A DNA stretch of 64,000 nucleotides. Source: Pseudomonas sp. PIC25. GTDB taxonomy: Bacteria; Pseudomonadota; Gammaproteobacteria; Pseudomonadales; Pseudomonadaceae. Under the pieces are notes generated by a model, which saw nothing but the letters and a program-made list of their open reading frames with translations, was not told where the DNA came from and did not search any database. Positions 31,962 through 40,571 of the stretch are shown piece after piece. The translations under genes were made by a program, and so were the position numbers. How positions within the stretch are numbered: the first letter of the stretch is position 1; each line of letters begins with the position of its first letter. Where the stretch lies: NCBI RefSeq assembly GCF_002286785.1, contig NZ_MUJY01000117.1, positions 1-64,000 on the forward strand. The letters run 5' to 3'.

Positions 31962-33412
31962 AAGTATCCACGGAACGACGCACACCGCTGTTCGATGAAG
32001 TGCTGATAGAAGGGTCGGTACTCGAGCACTACACCGCGAAGCGGGAAGAGTACGGGCCCCTTCTCGATCACCTGCTCCGCTCGTCTCGCGTAATGCGTGA
32101 CACGTTCGGTCACCGTCGAATCTGGCACATGAACTCCACGGCGTTCGGCGGTGGAGTCGCCGAAATGCTTCCCCATCATATATGCCTCCTGCGGGAACTT
32201 GGCTTCGACGTGCGCTGGCTCATCTTCAAGCCGAAGGAAGAGCAGTTTTTCCAGTTCACCAAAGGGCTTCACAACTCCCTTCATGACACTGCCGTTGCTG
32301 GCCTGGATGCCTTGCTGCCGCAGTATCTGGAGACATCCCTGCAAGGTGCTGCGGAACTGGAGAAAATCATCGGGCCGGACGACTTCCTGATCATCCACGA
32401 TCCGCAGCCGCTCTGCGCCGCCGCCCAGTTTCTCGAGGCCTACCCGCATCCCGCCATCTGGCGATGCCACATCGGCTATCCCGAGCGCACCCCGACAGTC
32501 GAGAATGTCTGGCGACTCCTGGGGACCTACCTACGGCCTTTCCAGCGCATTGTCCTGAGTGCCAAGGAATATGCCTTCGATACCGACCGTCCCATCGATA
32601 TCATCCAGCCGTCGATCAGTCCGTTCTCGAGCAAGAACCGCAACCATATGGGGACTGCGGACCGGACGCTGGAGGATTCGGTTTCGTTCAATGCCCACGA
32701 GATCGAGCCCTGCCCTTCGCTGAGCGACATTCTCGGCTCGCGCTATTTCCTGCATGTCTCCCGATGGGATGGGTTGAAAGGCATTGACCGGGTTATCGCC
32801 GCTTTCGAGCGTTTCGCCAGAATGCCGCTCGACGGGGTAGACGATATCCGCCTGGTCATCGCCGGGCCCGACCCCTTGGGTGTCGCTGACGATCCCGAAG
32901 GACGCGCGTATTTCGAGAAATGCGTAGAGCTGCACACCCGGTTACCCAAGGACGTGCGGCAGCGCGTGTACCTGGCCTGTATCTCGATGGAGAACCATGA
33001 CGTAAATGCAGAGATCGTCGGTCGGCTGCAACAGAAAGCCCACGCCGTGTTTCAACTGTCCCGCGAAGAGGGCTTCGGCTTGACGGCAACGGAGGCACTC
33101 TTCCGAGGCAGACCCGTCATCGTGTCATCCGCCTTCGGCCTGAAAAGGCAGGTCGTGGACGGGCTGAACGGCATCGTTCTCGACGAGCCGGACATCGAGG
33201 CCAAGGCAGCAGGAATCATGCAGCGCCTGGCAACCGATTATCGTGACTTCGAGGACATCGCCAGAACCGCGCATGAGAGTTGCCTGCGCTCCAGTACGCA
33301 AATCTCGCAACTTCCCAGGTGGTATGAGTCGATGCAGTCAGCCCTGTTCAGCTTTGAGGATGCGCACTGCAAGAAACCCTCGAATCACAGAGCGTTTGAG
33401 CCAAGCGTATGA
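31958..33412 (+). CDS. TreT-like trehalose-forming glycosyltransferase (GT4)
   Basis: GTG start overlaps the HAD stop by four bases (GTGA). The 484-residue GT-B enzyme shows the blocks I associate with archaeal/bacterial Tre[10 protein letters not shown] near residue 62, [39 protein letters not shown] and the EX7E-type [11 protein letters not shown]. TreT joins NDP-glucose and glucose to form alpha,alpha-trehalose. Here the acceptor or donor may be the amino sugar made by the three preceding genes. The N terminus (about 50 residues) differs from what I recall of archaeal TreT. Confidence is high for the family and moderate for the product. Confidence 0.85.
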   Translation: MKVSTERRTPLFDEVLIEGSVLEHYTAKREEYGPLLDHLLRSSRVMRDTFGHRRIWHMNSTAFGGGVAEMLPHHICLLRELGFDVRWLIFKPKEEQFFQFTKGLHNSLHDTAVAGLDALLPQYLETSLQGAAELEKIIGPDDFLIIHDPQPLCAAAQFLEAYPHPAIWRCHIGYPERTPTVENVWRLLGTYLRPFQRIVLSAKEYAFDTDRPIDIIQPSISPFSSKNRNHMGTADRTLEDSVSFNAHEIEPCPSLSDILGSRYFLHVSRWDGLKGIDRVIAAFERFARMPLDGVDDIRLVIAGPDPLGVADDPEGRAYFEKCVELHTRLPKDVRQRVYLACISMENHDVNAEIVGRLQQKAHAVFQLSREEGFGLTATEALFRGRPVIVSSAFGLKRQVVDGLNGIVLDEPDIEAKAAGIMQRLATDYRDFEDIARTAHESCLRSSTQISQLPRWYESMQSALFSFEDAHCKKPSNHRAFEPSV

Positions 33413-34023
33413 TCGACTTTGCTTTCTGGCTCAGCCATGACGTGCATTGGCAGGCAATCGAGGTCGACCGCAAGGCGAGATCGGCGCTCAAGCAGCAAAA
33501 AGCGGTCGTCGTCTGGTTCACGGGGTTGTCAGGTTCCGGTAAATCGACGATCGCCAACCGGCTGGAAAAGTTCCTCCATTCCCAAGGCCGCCACACCTAT
33601 ATGCTGGACGGCGACAATGTTCGCCACGGACTCAACAAAGACCTCGGCTTCACCGACAAGGATCGTGTCGAGAATGTCCGTCGGGTGGCCGAGGTCGCCA
33701 GACTGATGGCGGACGCGGGCCTGATCGTTTTGGTGTCGCTCATTTCCCCCTTCCGTTCGGAGCGCCAGCTCGCGCGCGAACTCATGGCCGATGGCGAATT
33801 CATCGAAGTCTTCGTCGATACGCCCATCGAGGAATGCGTCCGGCGGGACCCGAAGGGGTTGTACAAGAAGGCAATGCGCGGCGAGCTTCACAACTTCACG
33901 GGTATCAGCTCACCCTATGAGCCGCCCGAGCGCCCGGAAGTGCATCTCGAAACGGTCGGGACGGCCCCCGATGAGTTGGCGATGCGAATCCATGCCCTGC
34001 TGGAAAGCCGAATAACGTGCTGA
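33409..34023 (+). CDS. cysC: Adenylylsulfate (APS) kinase
   Basis: ATG overlaps the preceding stop by four bases (ATGA). The 204-residue protein has the P-loop [17 protein letters not shown] (about 37-53), [16 protein letters not shown] and [10 protein letters not shown], diagnostic of CysC, which phosphorylates APS to PAPS. Pseudomonads usually carry this activity as a CysNC fusion for general metabolism. A stand-alone cysC at the end of an operon that begins with a sulfotransferase points to dedicated PAPS supply. Sulfurylase genes are absent here, so APS must come from the host. Confidence 0.93.
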   Translation: MIDFAFWLSHDVHWQAIEVDRKARSALKQQKAVVVWFTGLSGSGKSTIANRLEKFLHSQGRHTYMLDGDNVRHGLNKDLGFTDKDRVENVRRVAEVARLMADAGLIVLVSLISPFRSERQLARELMADGEFIEVFVDTPIEECVRRDPKGLYKKAMRGELHNFTGISSPYEPPERPEVHLETVGTAPDELAMRIHALLESRITC

Positions 34024-34038
34024 TGAACGTCGCCGGCG

Positions 34039-34218
34039 TCAGCTCCGAGCAAGGAACATGCGCTCGTAGGTGAAGTCATCCACCTCGATCACCTTGACTC
34101 GACTGATTGCCGGATGACGTGGGTTCAGGACGATGTTGCGTTCGAGCGGCAGCACTGCGGATGGCACGATCAAATGAAGAGTACGCTTCGCGTCCATAAA
34201 AGAAGCGCCATATCCCAT
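34039..34218 (-). pseudogene. Truncated RES-domain toxin (C-terminal remnant)
   Basis: Reading the minus strand from ATG 34218 gives 59 residues containing LIVPSAVLPLERNIVLNP and ending at TGA 34039-34041. This is the C-terminal signature of RES-domain toxins (NAD+-degrading partners of Xre-type antitoxins). A stop in frame just upstream and the nearby end of the autotransporter gene show that the N-terminal two thirds and any antitoxin are missing. It is best seen as a gene remnant at a recombination junction. Confidence 0.7.
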
Positions 34219-34272
34219 GCAGCCTCATTCGTCTCTTGGCAACGCCCGTTGGGTCACCGGAATGCCGCGCTC

Positions 34273-37200
34273 TTACCAGCTATGCCGCAACCCCGCCTGG
34301 ACGGCCCAGTTGCGCTTGGTATCCACCCCCGTGGCTTCGGAGGCTTCGAGATAAAGGCTGGTGAAGCCGAAGCCAATGTCGCCGCCGAGTACGAATTCGC
34401 TGCCCGTGCCGTTGCGGTCCATCGTATCGGGAATGACCGTAGCGCCATCCTGGGAGGCCTCGATCTCCAGGTCGTCGCCCATGTAACGCAATGCCGAAGC
34501 CCGTACATACAGCCCCCCGTTCACGCCGAGCCCCTGTAGTGTCCTGCCCACTTCCACGCCAGCCCGGGCAACAGAATTGACCTGCCCGTCCTGCTCGATT
34601 TTCACGCCGTTGCGCGTGGTGTGCTCATTACCTCGAATGGCACCGACGGACACGCCGAGCTGGGGCTCGATGTAGTAGCCCCCGCTGAACCTGAACGGAT
34701 AGCCGCTATCGGCATACACGCGGGCTGCGGGCGTCCGGTATTTCCCGGCGATATCGCGACCGGCCGAATCGCGCGCGGTGTAGCGGTTTTCCAGCATCGA
34801 TGCGTCGGCACCGAGCACTACGTAGGGGCCGCCATCCGCGGCCCAACCGCTGTACAGTCCCAAAGTGGTTTCGCTCAGTTCGCCCTTGCCCTGCTCATAG
34901 TTGGCATTCGAACGCGTCTGGCCGAAGCTGACACCGACGGCACTGGACGCACCATCGCGGGCGAAACGGCGGTCCGCCCCAACGGTGATGCCGTTGTAAC
35001 TTTGGCCATAGTCGCGTGAATAGGCGGTCTTCGCATCCAGCTCGCCCGCGTCGCCTCTAACCCATACGCCGGTGTCCTCGGCGCCTGAACTACGCAGCTG
35101 GGTACGCGCATGTTGAGCGGAGGCTTGGCCGTCCTCGCTCCAGAGATTGACCAGGCTGTCGGCGGCATCGGCGGCGGCCAGAACCGTCTCCGCCGGATGT
35201 ATAGCGGCAACTGCAACACTTCCCCCCGTAGCGACGGTACCTACCCCCGAACTCACGCTACCCTCGGCCCCGTTGTCCGCGAGCGTGGCAATGCTGCCGC
35301 CCGAACCGATGACGATTCCCGTCAGCAGAATTCTGCGGCCGTCGGCACTGAGACTGACCTGCGGGGTGTAGCTGAAGCTCACCAGATTGTTTTCGTAGGT
35401 TCCGCTCCAGGTCCTCGCCAAGCCCGTGGTGGCGGCGAAGGTGGCCGTACCGCCCGCGGCCGCACTGGCATCGACGATGGTGATGGGCGATGCGGCTTGA
35501 ATGGTCGTTCCCGAACCGATGGTCGAGGCGTTCACCCAGGAGACATCATCCAGTACCGGGTCATAGGCGATACTGACGCCCTGGGTGCCGGTAGCGGAGA
35601 AACCAGTGATACCGCTGCCGAAGACGATCCTGTCCGCCGTGACCGTCCCGGACGCACCCGTGATGTCGCTGAGCAAGCGGAAGCGTGCGTTATCGCTCAG
35701 TGAGACCGTAGCGCCTTTCGTGCTGTTGATCAGCAGCGTGCGATAGGAATGGCTGGGAACCGACGAAGGCGCGAAAGTCCCCCAGTAACCGGCCATATCG
35801 ATCATGCCGGCATCGCCCAGGGTGAGAGAACCCGAGCCGAAATCGGTACCCATCGTGCCCGTGCCCTGTGGAATCCAGCGCGCGCCGTTGCTGAACGCCA
35901 ACGTGGTACGGCCTACCGAATAGCTCGTCGAGGACTGCCAGCCGCCGACTTGGCCTGCCAGGAACGAGTCGGCAGTATCGAAGTTGACGTCCACCGAGCC
36001 CAGGAAACTGCCGTTATCGCTCATGGCGGTGACGATATGGCCATCCAACCGGACGCTGTGCCCACCGTTCTGATTGACGGTGATGCTGGCGTTCTGGGTA
36101 TCCAGCGGCACGCTCCAGAGCGAATAGGCATTGCCTGTCCCGCTCGGCGCTGTCGCGATGTTCAGGTCGCCGGCGACGGAAATGCTACCCAGGTTGCGGA
36201 AGCCATAGACGTCGCAGGTGGTGCAGGTGGACGCGACCGTGAAGGACACCGGATCGGACGTCGAATTGAAGCGAATGGCGCCGGTGTTGGTGATGCCGTA
36301 GGTCACCGCGGCAGACAATACATCGGCCGAAACCGCACCGTTGTAATCCATCTGCGCACCGGGCGTGCGGTCGTTGCTGATCCCGGAGGGATTGCCGAAG
36401 GGCACGTAGGAACCGCCCCGCACCGTGATTTGCAAATCACCATCCCAGTTCATCCTGGCCCGCCAATGGGTATTGGCGACGCCGAAGGCGGAGCGCGGGC
36501 TGGAGACATTGACGGTGGAATCACCGGTGACCGCCAGGATGCCCTGGTTGCGGATACCGAAGGCAGTGGAGCCTTGGGCAATGCTCTCCAGGGTCAGCTT
36601 GCCGTTTACCGTCAGCCGGCTGCCGATATTATCGTTATAAATTCCATGGGCGTTGTCGCTCGGCCAGATGGAATGAGCCAGAACGCTGGTATCACCATTG
36701 AAGATGATGGTGCTGCCACTCGAGTTGTATACGCCTTCCAGCGTCTCTCTGCTCTGGGCCAGGATGTAGGTCGGGCCGTTGAACGTGATGCGGCTGCTTC
36801 CAGAGGTATAGATGCCTTGAGCCCAGGCAGGCGAGTAAGCGTTGATAGTGGTCGAGCCGTTGAACACAATGTTCGCGCCGGATGTGGCCCGCACACCGAT
36901 GGCGGCACTACCGCCGCCGCTGGACTTGGGATCGTCCGCTTGTGCACGAATGATGCTGTCGCCGTTGATGGTCAGTGCGGTGCCGACATCGTTGATGCCG
37001 ACCGCCAACCCCCAGGCACCACTCTGTTTCCTGACGGCGGAAATGCTCAAGGGCTGGCTTGCGCCGGTATCCAGCGCGACCGGCGCCGAAGCGGCAGTCA
37101 GGGAGACAGCGAGTACATCGGTTCCCGTTCCTTCCAGGGCCACGCTATCGCCATTGGCGAAGGTGTAGTGCAGAACACCGTCGATCTCGGTAAGGGCATA

Positions 37201-37449
37201 GGCCGGATCGTAGCCACCGGTGCCGCCGGGTCTGTCGTTATCGGCCACACCGGTAATGGGCTCGTCGTAGATCACCGCGCCGCTCACCGTAGGCCATGCC
37301 ACCAATCCCGCCAACAATGCGACGGAGATCGACTGGGTCAGAGCCTTGCGCGGATAGGCGAATGCCTCCGGCCCGGTTGCTTGTGGCAGATATCCAAATG
37401 GATGAGCGGTGGCCGGGCGAAAAACCCGCTTCGGGGGGAGGCAAGGCAT
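34273..37449 (-). CDS. Autotransporter (type Va), pertactin-like passenger
   Basis: The preferred start is ATG 37449 (MPCLPPKRVF) behind GAGGGA; an upstream in-frame start at 37509 is possible. The 1058-residue protein has an extended signal region with a hydrophobic core (SISVALLAGLVAWPTVSGA). The long Gly/Ser/Thr/Asn-rich passenger (about residues 75-780) has beta-helix-like units such as GSTTINAY and GDTSVLAH. The C-terminal domain of about 280 residues, from GVWVRGDAGELDAK to the last residues NWAVQAGLRHSW, ends with the aromatic terminal residue expected of a 12-strand outer-membrane barrel. I saw no serine-protease or lipase motif, so an adhesive or self-associating surface role is the default guess. 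It is transcribed towards the island and away from the T6SS genes. Confidence 0.85.
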   Translation of the reverse strand: MPCLPPKRVFRPATAHPFGYLPQATGPEAFAYPRKALTQSISVALLAGLVAWPTVSGAVIYDEPITGVADNDRPGGTGGYDPAYALTEIDGVLHYTFANGDSVALEGTGTDVLAVSLTAASAPVALDTGASQPLSISAVRKQSGAWGLAVGINDVGTALTINGDSIIRAQADDPKSSGGGSAAIGVRATSGANIVFNGSTTINAYSPAWAQGIYTSGSSRITFNGPTYILAQSRETLEGVYNSSGSTIIFNGDTSVLAHSIWPSDNAHGIYNDNIGSRLTVNGKLTLESIAQGSTAFGIRNQGILAVTGDSTVNVSSPRSAFGVANTHWRARMNWDGDLQITVRGGSYVPFGNPSGISNDRTPGAQMDYNGAVSADVLSAAVTYGITNTGAIRFNSTSDPVSFTVASTCTTCDVYGFRNLGSISVAGDLNIATAPSGTGNAYSLWSVPLDTQNASITVNQNGGHSVRLDGHIVTAMSDNGSFLGSVDVNFDTADSFLAGQVGGWQSSTSYSVGRTTLAFSNGARWIPQGTGTMGTDFGSGSLTLGDAGMIDMAGYWGTFAPSSVPSHSYRTLLINSTKGATVSLSDNARFRLLSDITGASGTVTADRIVFGSGITGFSATGTQGVSIAYDPVLDDVSWVNASTIGSGTTIQAASPITIVDASAAAGGTATFAATTGLARTWSGTYENNLVSFSYTPQVSLSADGRRILLTGIVIGSGGSIATLADNGAEGSVSSGVGTVATGGSVAVAAIHPAETVLAAADAADSLVNLWSEDGQASAQHARTQLRSSGAEDTGVWVRGDAGELDAKTAYSRDYGQSYNGITVGADRRFARDGASSAVGVSFGQTRSNANYEQGKGELSETTLGLYSGWAADGGPYVVLGADASMLENRYTARDSAGRDIAGKYRTPAARVYADSGYPFRFSGGYYIEPQLGVSVGAIRGNEHTTRNGVKIEQDGQVNSVARAGVEVGRTLQGLGVNGGLYVRASALRYMGDDLEIEASQDGATVIPDTMDRNGTGSEFVLGGDIGFGFTSLYLEASEATGVDTKRNWAVQAGLRHSW

Positions 37450-37667
37450 CGGTTCCCTCGTTTCGAAAGACGGCAGGCGGCGGAATGTTGAATTGCCGGA
37501 CGCTAGCACGGCCCGAAAACCCGATGGTCACGTCTCCTCGGAGCTGTGAGACATCTCCCATGACCTTTGCCAAACGGTTTGAGCTTATGGCCTTTGGCCT
37601 GCTGAACGGTTGTTTAACGTCCGCCGTGAATTGTCGACACGTGCAAATTCTGCCTGCGCATGCCGTC

Positions 37668-37731
37668 GTAGGAGCCAGCTCTGCTGGCGAAGCTTTGGCG
37701 TGGCCCCATCGCGAGCAGAGCTCGCTCCTAC
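37668..37731. repeat. REP-like inverted repeat (GTAGGAGC type)
   Basis: GTAGGAGCCAGCTCTGCTGGCGA (37668-37690) faces TCGCGAGCAGAGCTCGCTCCTAC (37709-37731). The arms are themselves partly palindromic and match the common Pseudomonas GTAGGAGC...GCTCCTAC REP style. Confidence 0.8.
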
Positions 37732-37779
37732 AAATCCAGGGGCGGCAAGATGTGGAAACGGTGAAGCTGGAAATACGAA

Positions 37780-37797
37780 GGGCGAATTCATTCGCCC
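37780..37797. repeat. Perfect palindrome GGGCGAAT-TC-ATTCGCCC
   Basis: An 8-bp perfect inverted repeat with a two-base loop, also of Pseudomonas REP style. A single half-site-like copy (GGATTCGCCC) recurs near 37850. Confidence 0.65.
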
Positions 37798-37884
37798 GGC
37801 GCATGGGGAGCGAACCCTCCACGAACGGCGGTACCGTCAGTCGTAGATGGATTCGCCCTCCACCGCCCTGTTATGCGGCTGGCA

Positions 37885-38775
37885 TCAAACGCTCGAGCAC
37901 TGCTCGGCGCCCCAGTCACCCACGTCCGGGTTGTTGCAGGCGCTGGAGATCAGGCTGGTTCCGCGCGAGGTCACCTGCTTGATCTGGGTACGCTTGGTGT
38001 CGGCCTGTTGCAGCTTCTTCTCGGTGTCTACCGCCGCTTTCGGCACCGTCGAGGCGACTACCGGCTTCTTGGTTTCCGCCTTGGCGACCTGGGTCACGGT
38101 CTGGCGTTGCACGCCAATTTGCTGGAGGTCCTTCTCGTAGGCCTGGGTGTAAGTGTCGATGTTTTCGCCGGCACGGCCATCCACCGCGGCCAGCAGCGCG
38201 TTGGTCTCCTTCAGGCCGCTGACGATCTCGGCGAAACGCTTTTTCCCCTCCACTTCGGTGATCTTTCCGCTCTTGTGCGCCGCCTGAAGGTTGGTGAATT
38301 CGCGTTGGTAGCAATCCTGCGCTGCCGTGGCGTAAGCGATGCTACGGTCCATGTCGCCGACACTGGCGTCGATATCGGCGCCATAGGAAGCGATGCGGGC
38401 CTGATCGTCGGTGATCTGTTTCTGCCGCTCGGTGTAGTAGCCGACCGCGCCGCCGACCAGCGCCCCGGTGGCCGCGCCGATCAAGGCGTTGCGTGCGGTG
38501 TGGTCGCCGCCGCCGGCCAAGGCGCCGGTCAGGCCGCCCAGCAAGCCGCCCGTCACGGCACCGGTGGCCACGGATTTCTGCATGGCGGCATCGGAACTGC
38601 GCAGATGGCTGACCGGCTCGTAACAGCTCGGGTAGTACTCCGCCCGGGTGGTGGCCGCCACCTTGGAACTCGCTCCGCCGCCGACGCTGGCGCATCCGCT
38701 GAGGAAGAGGCTGGTACAGACCGCTCCGATGGCGAAGCGGGCACAGACAGACACGGTATTGCGATGATTTTCCAT
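37885..38775 (-). CDS. tagQ1: TagQ1, outer-membrane lipoprotein with glycine zipper
   Basis: The 296-residue protein starts at ATG 38775 behind GGAAGGAG. A lipobox LSGC follows a hydrophobic signal segment (residues about 13-28). A Gly-rich zipper, ATGAVTGGLLGGLTGALAGG and a second GAATGALVGGAVGYY, precedes an alpha-helical C-terminal half. In P. aeruginosa TagQ anchors the periplasmic sensor TagR at the outer membrane, as part of TagQRST, which activates PpkA. Order tagQ-tagR-tagS-tagT-ppkA is the same here. Confidence 0.88.
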   Translation of the reverse strand: MENHRNTVSVCARFAIGAVCTSLFLSGCASVGGGASSKVAATTRAEYYPSCYEPVSHLRSSDAAMQKSVATGAVTGGLLGGLTGALAGGGDHTARNALIGAATGALVGGAVGYYTERQKQITDDQARIASYGADIDASVGDMDRSIAYATAAQDCYQREFTNLQAAHKSGKITEVEGKKRFAEIVSGLKETNALLAAVDGRAGENIDTYTQAYEKDLQQIGVQRQTVTQVAKAETKKPVVASTVPKAAVDTEKKLQQADTKRTQIKQVTSRGTSLISSACNNPDVGDWGAEQCSSV

Positions 38776-38861
38776 GGTCGCTCTCTCCTTCCAGTTGATT
38801 CCTTCTTCGGCCCGCCGACGTTCCCTCCATTGCCGGACGAAGCCACGCTTGCGCCCGCCCG

Positions 38862-40571
38862 TCAGGGAGCGAGCAGTTCCTTCAGGATCGCCTCCGGTTC
38901 GGCGCGCTGCTCCTTGCGATATCGGTCGATATGGCGAACGAACAGGGTGGCGCGTTTGACCAGGCTTTCGCCCAGTACCGGCTTGCGACTGAGTTCTTCC
39001 CGGGTGCGCTGGAACTGCGCCTGGATGACCGCATCGGTATAGCGCGTACCGGTCGCCAGGTTGTCGATGTAGATCGCCACGGCGCCATTGAGCGCGCTGC
39101 GGCCGTTGCCGATGGCGGTTTCGTAGAGCTTGGCGGCAGCCGTATCCTTGGCCGCCTGGGCCTGTTGCAGGCTCTTCTTCAGATTGGTCAGGCGGATGTT
39201 GTAGTTGTTGATGGTCTCCGCCACCAGCGCGGCCGACTGGATCAGGTTGCCGGCCGCTTCTTCCCGCTGGCGAGCGATCAGCGAAACGTTGCGCTTGAGT
39301 TCTTCGTTCACCCGCGACAGGCGCGCCTGCAGATTCGGGTCGGTACTGCCAGCGATGATGTCGTCGAGCAGCTTGGTCGGGTCCTCGGTATCCTGGATTT
39401 CATCGGTGAGTCCGGCCAGCCGGCCTTCGGCCTGCCATTGCTCGAACAACTCCTTGTAGCGCGAGCGCGGTGCCGACAATGCCCCCAGGGCCACCCGGAA
39501 ACCGGTGGTTTCGTTGCGTTGTTCACTACCATCAGCGGCGAACAACGGGTATTCCCGGCGCATACCGGTGAACAGGGTCATCTCGCCTTCCAGGTAGTTG
39601 CCGCCCTTGACCACGAAACCACCGTAGGTCCCCTGACGGCGTCCGGCATGAACCAGTTGGAAGGGTTCCTCGACCATTTCGGCGGCGTTGCCGATCACGT
39701 CGAACAGGCCAATGGGGTTGGGCTTTTTCAATCCGACCGGCAGCAACCGCGCCCCCTGCCCGGTGCCGCCGGCGACCTGGTTGAACACCGCCCAGTCGCT
39801 CAACGGGCCATCGTTGTCGCTGCCCTCCACCTTGCGCGGGAACAGCCGGGCTTCCAGCTCCTGGCGGCTCACCGCATGGGCGCCGCGGGCGGCGAACTCC
39901 CATTCCACTTCGGTGGGCAACCGGACGAAGCCGATGCCACCGTCGTCGCCATTGCCATGGCGTCCGCTCACTGGCAGACGGTCACGATGGTGTTTCATCA
40001 GCCAGGCGCTGTAGACCGAGGTGAAGCGCTCCGCCTCCAGGCGCGAGAGCTTCACCTTTGGCAAACGTGCCTGCATGCCAGCGGCCGGCGGCTCGCAGGC
40101 GGGAGGCTCGCCCTGCCCCTCCAGAGCCGGAGCCTGGGCCATGACCAGATCGTACTGGCGCTGGGTCACTTCATACTTGCCGACGAAATAGAACATCGGC
40201 TTGAGCAGCGTATCGGCCCCGACCTTGGGCAGGTTCGGCTCGATACGCGGACGCCAGTCGGCCGGCAGGTCGCCGAGTACGAACTGACCATTGATGTAGT
40301 CGCGCCGGTAACCGGAAATGAAGGACTGCTGGTAGCCCGTCTCGCCTTCGCTGAACGGGTAGCCGAGGCTCACCTCGCGGTCGTCCAGTGCGCCTCGCGC
40401 CAGGATGTAGACATAGCGGAACACCATTTCGCCGTCGCAGGGCAGCGGCAGGCTGAGGTCGTCCGCCATTGGCTTCGGATTATCCGGCGTGGCGGTTTCC
40501 TCGGCCCACGCGGCGCCGCTTCCGACCAGCAAGGCGAGCACGGCCAGGCTGTAAACGACAGGGCTAGACAT
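38862..40571 (-). CDS. tagR1: TagR1, periplasmic SUMF1/FGE-like activator of PpkA
   Basis: ATG 40571 overlaps the tagS1 stop by eight bases; a GTG one codon earlier is possible. The 569-residue protein has a cleavable signal peptide ending in GSGAAWA. A formylglycine-generating-enzyme-like domain follows, with FYFVGKYEVTQRQYDLV, LPTEVEWEFAARGA and KGGNYLEG, then a helical C-terminal part. In P. aeruginosa TagR promotes PpkA signalling across the inner membrane. It is not expected to be a true sulfatase-modifying enzyme. Confidence 0.9.
   Translation of the reverse strand: MSSPVVYSLAVLALLVGSGAAWAEETATPDNPKPMADDLSLPLPCDGEMVFRYVYILARGALDDREVSLGYPFSEGETGYQQSFISGYRRDYINGQFVLGDLPADWRPRIEPNLPKVGADTLLKPMFYFVGKYEVTQRQYDLVMAQAPALEGQGEPPACEPPAAGMQARLPKVKLSRLEAERFTSVYSAWLMKHHRDRLPVSGRHGNGDDGGIGFVRLPTEVEWEFAARGAHAVSRQELEARLFPRKVEGSDNDGPLSDWAVFNQVAGGTGQGARLLPVGLKKPNPIGLFDVIGNAAEMVEEPFQLVHAGRRQGTYGGFVVKGGNYLEGEMTLFTGMRREYPLFAADGSEQRNETTGFRVALGALSAPRSRYKELFEQWQAEGRLAGLTDEIQDTEDPTKLLDDIIAGSTDPNLQARLSRVNEELKRNVSLIARQREEAAGNLIQSAALVAETINNYNIRLTNLKKSLQQAQAAKDTAAAKLYETAIGNGRSALNGAVAIYIDNLATGTRYTDAVIQAQFQRTREELSRKPVLGESLVKRATLFVRHIDRYRKEQRAEPEAILKELLAP

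Larger units (their letters stand above)
37450..37884. other. Intergenic stretch with REP-like palindromes
   Basis: No gene is supported in these 435 bases between the autotransporter start and the tagQ1 stop. The stretch should contain the autotransporter promoter and the 3' end of the tagQ-side operon. It holds two palindromic elements, listed separately. Confidence 0.6.

Noticed and set aside
35749-37491. Plus-strand open frame of 580 codons opposite the autotransporter
   Set aside because: No recognisable domain; the minus strand has signal sequence, passenger and barrel in one frame.
37510-37860. Possible CRISPR or attachment-site repeats
   Set aside because: The repeats are palindromic REP-like elements, single copies without regular spacers, and no cas or integrase gene is near.
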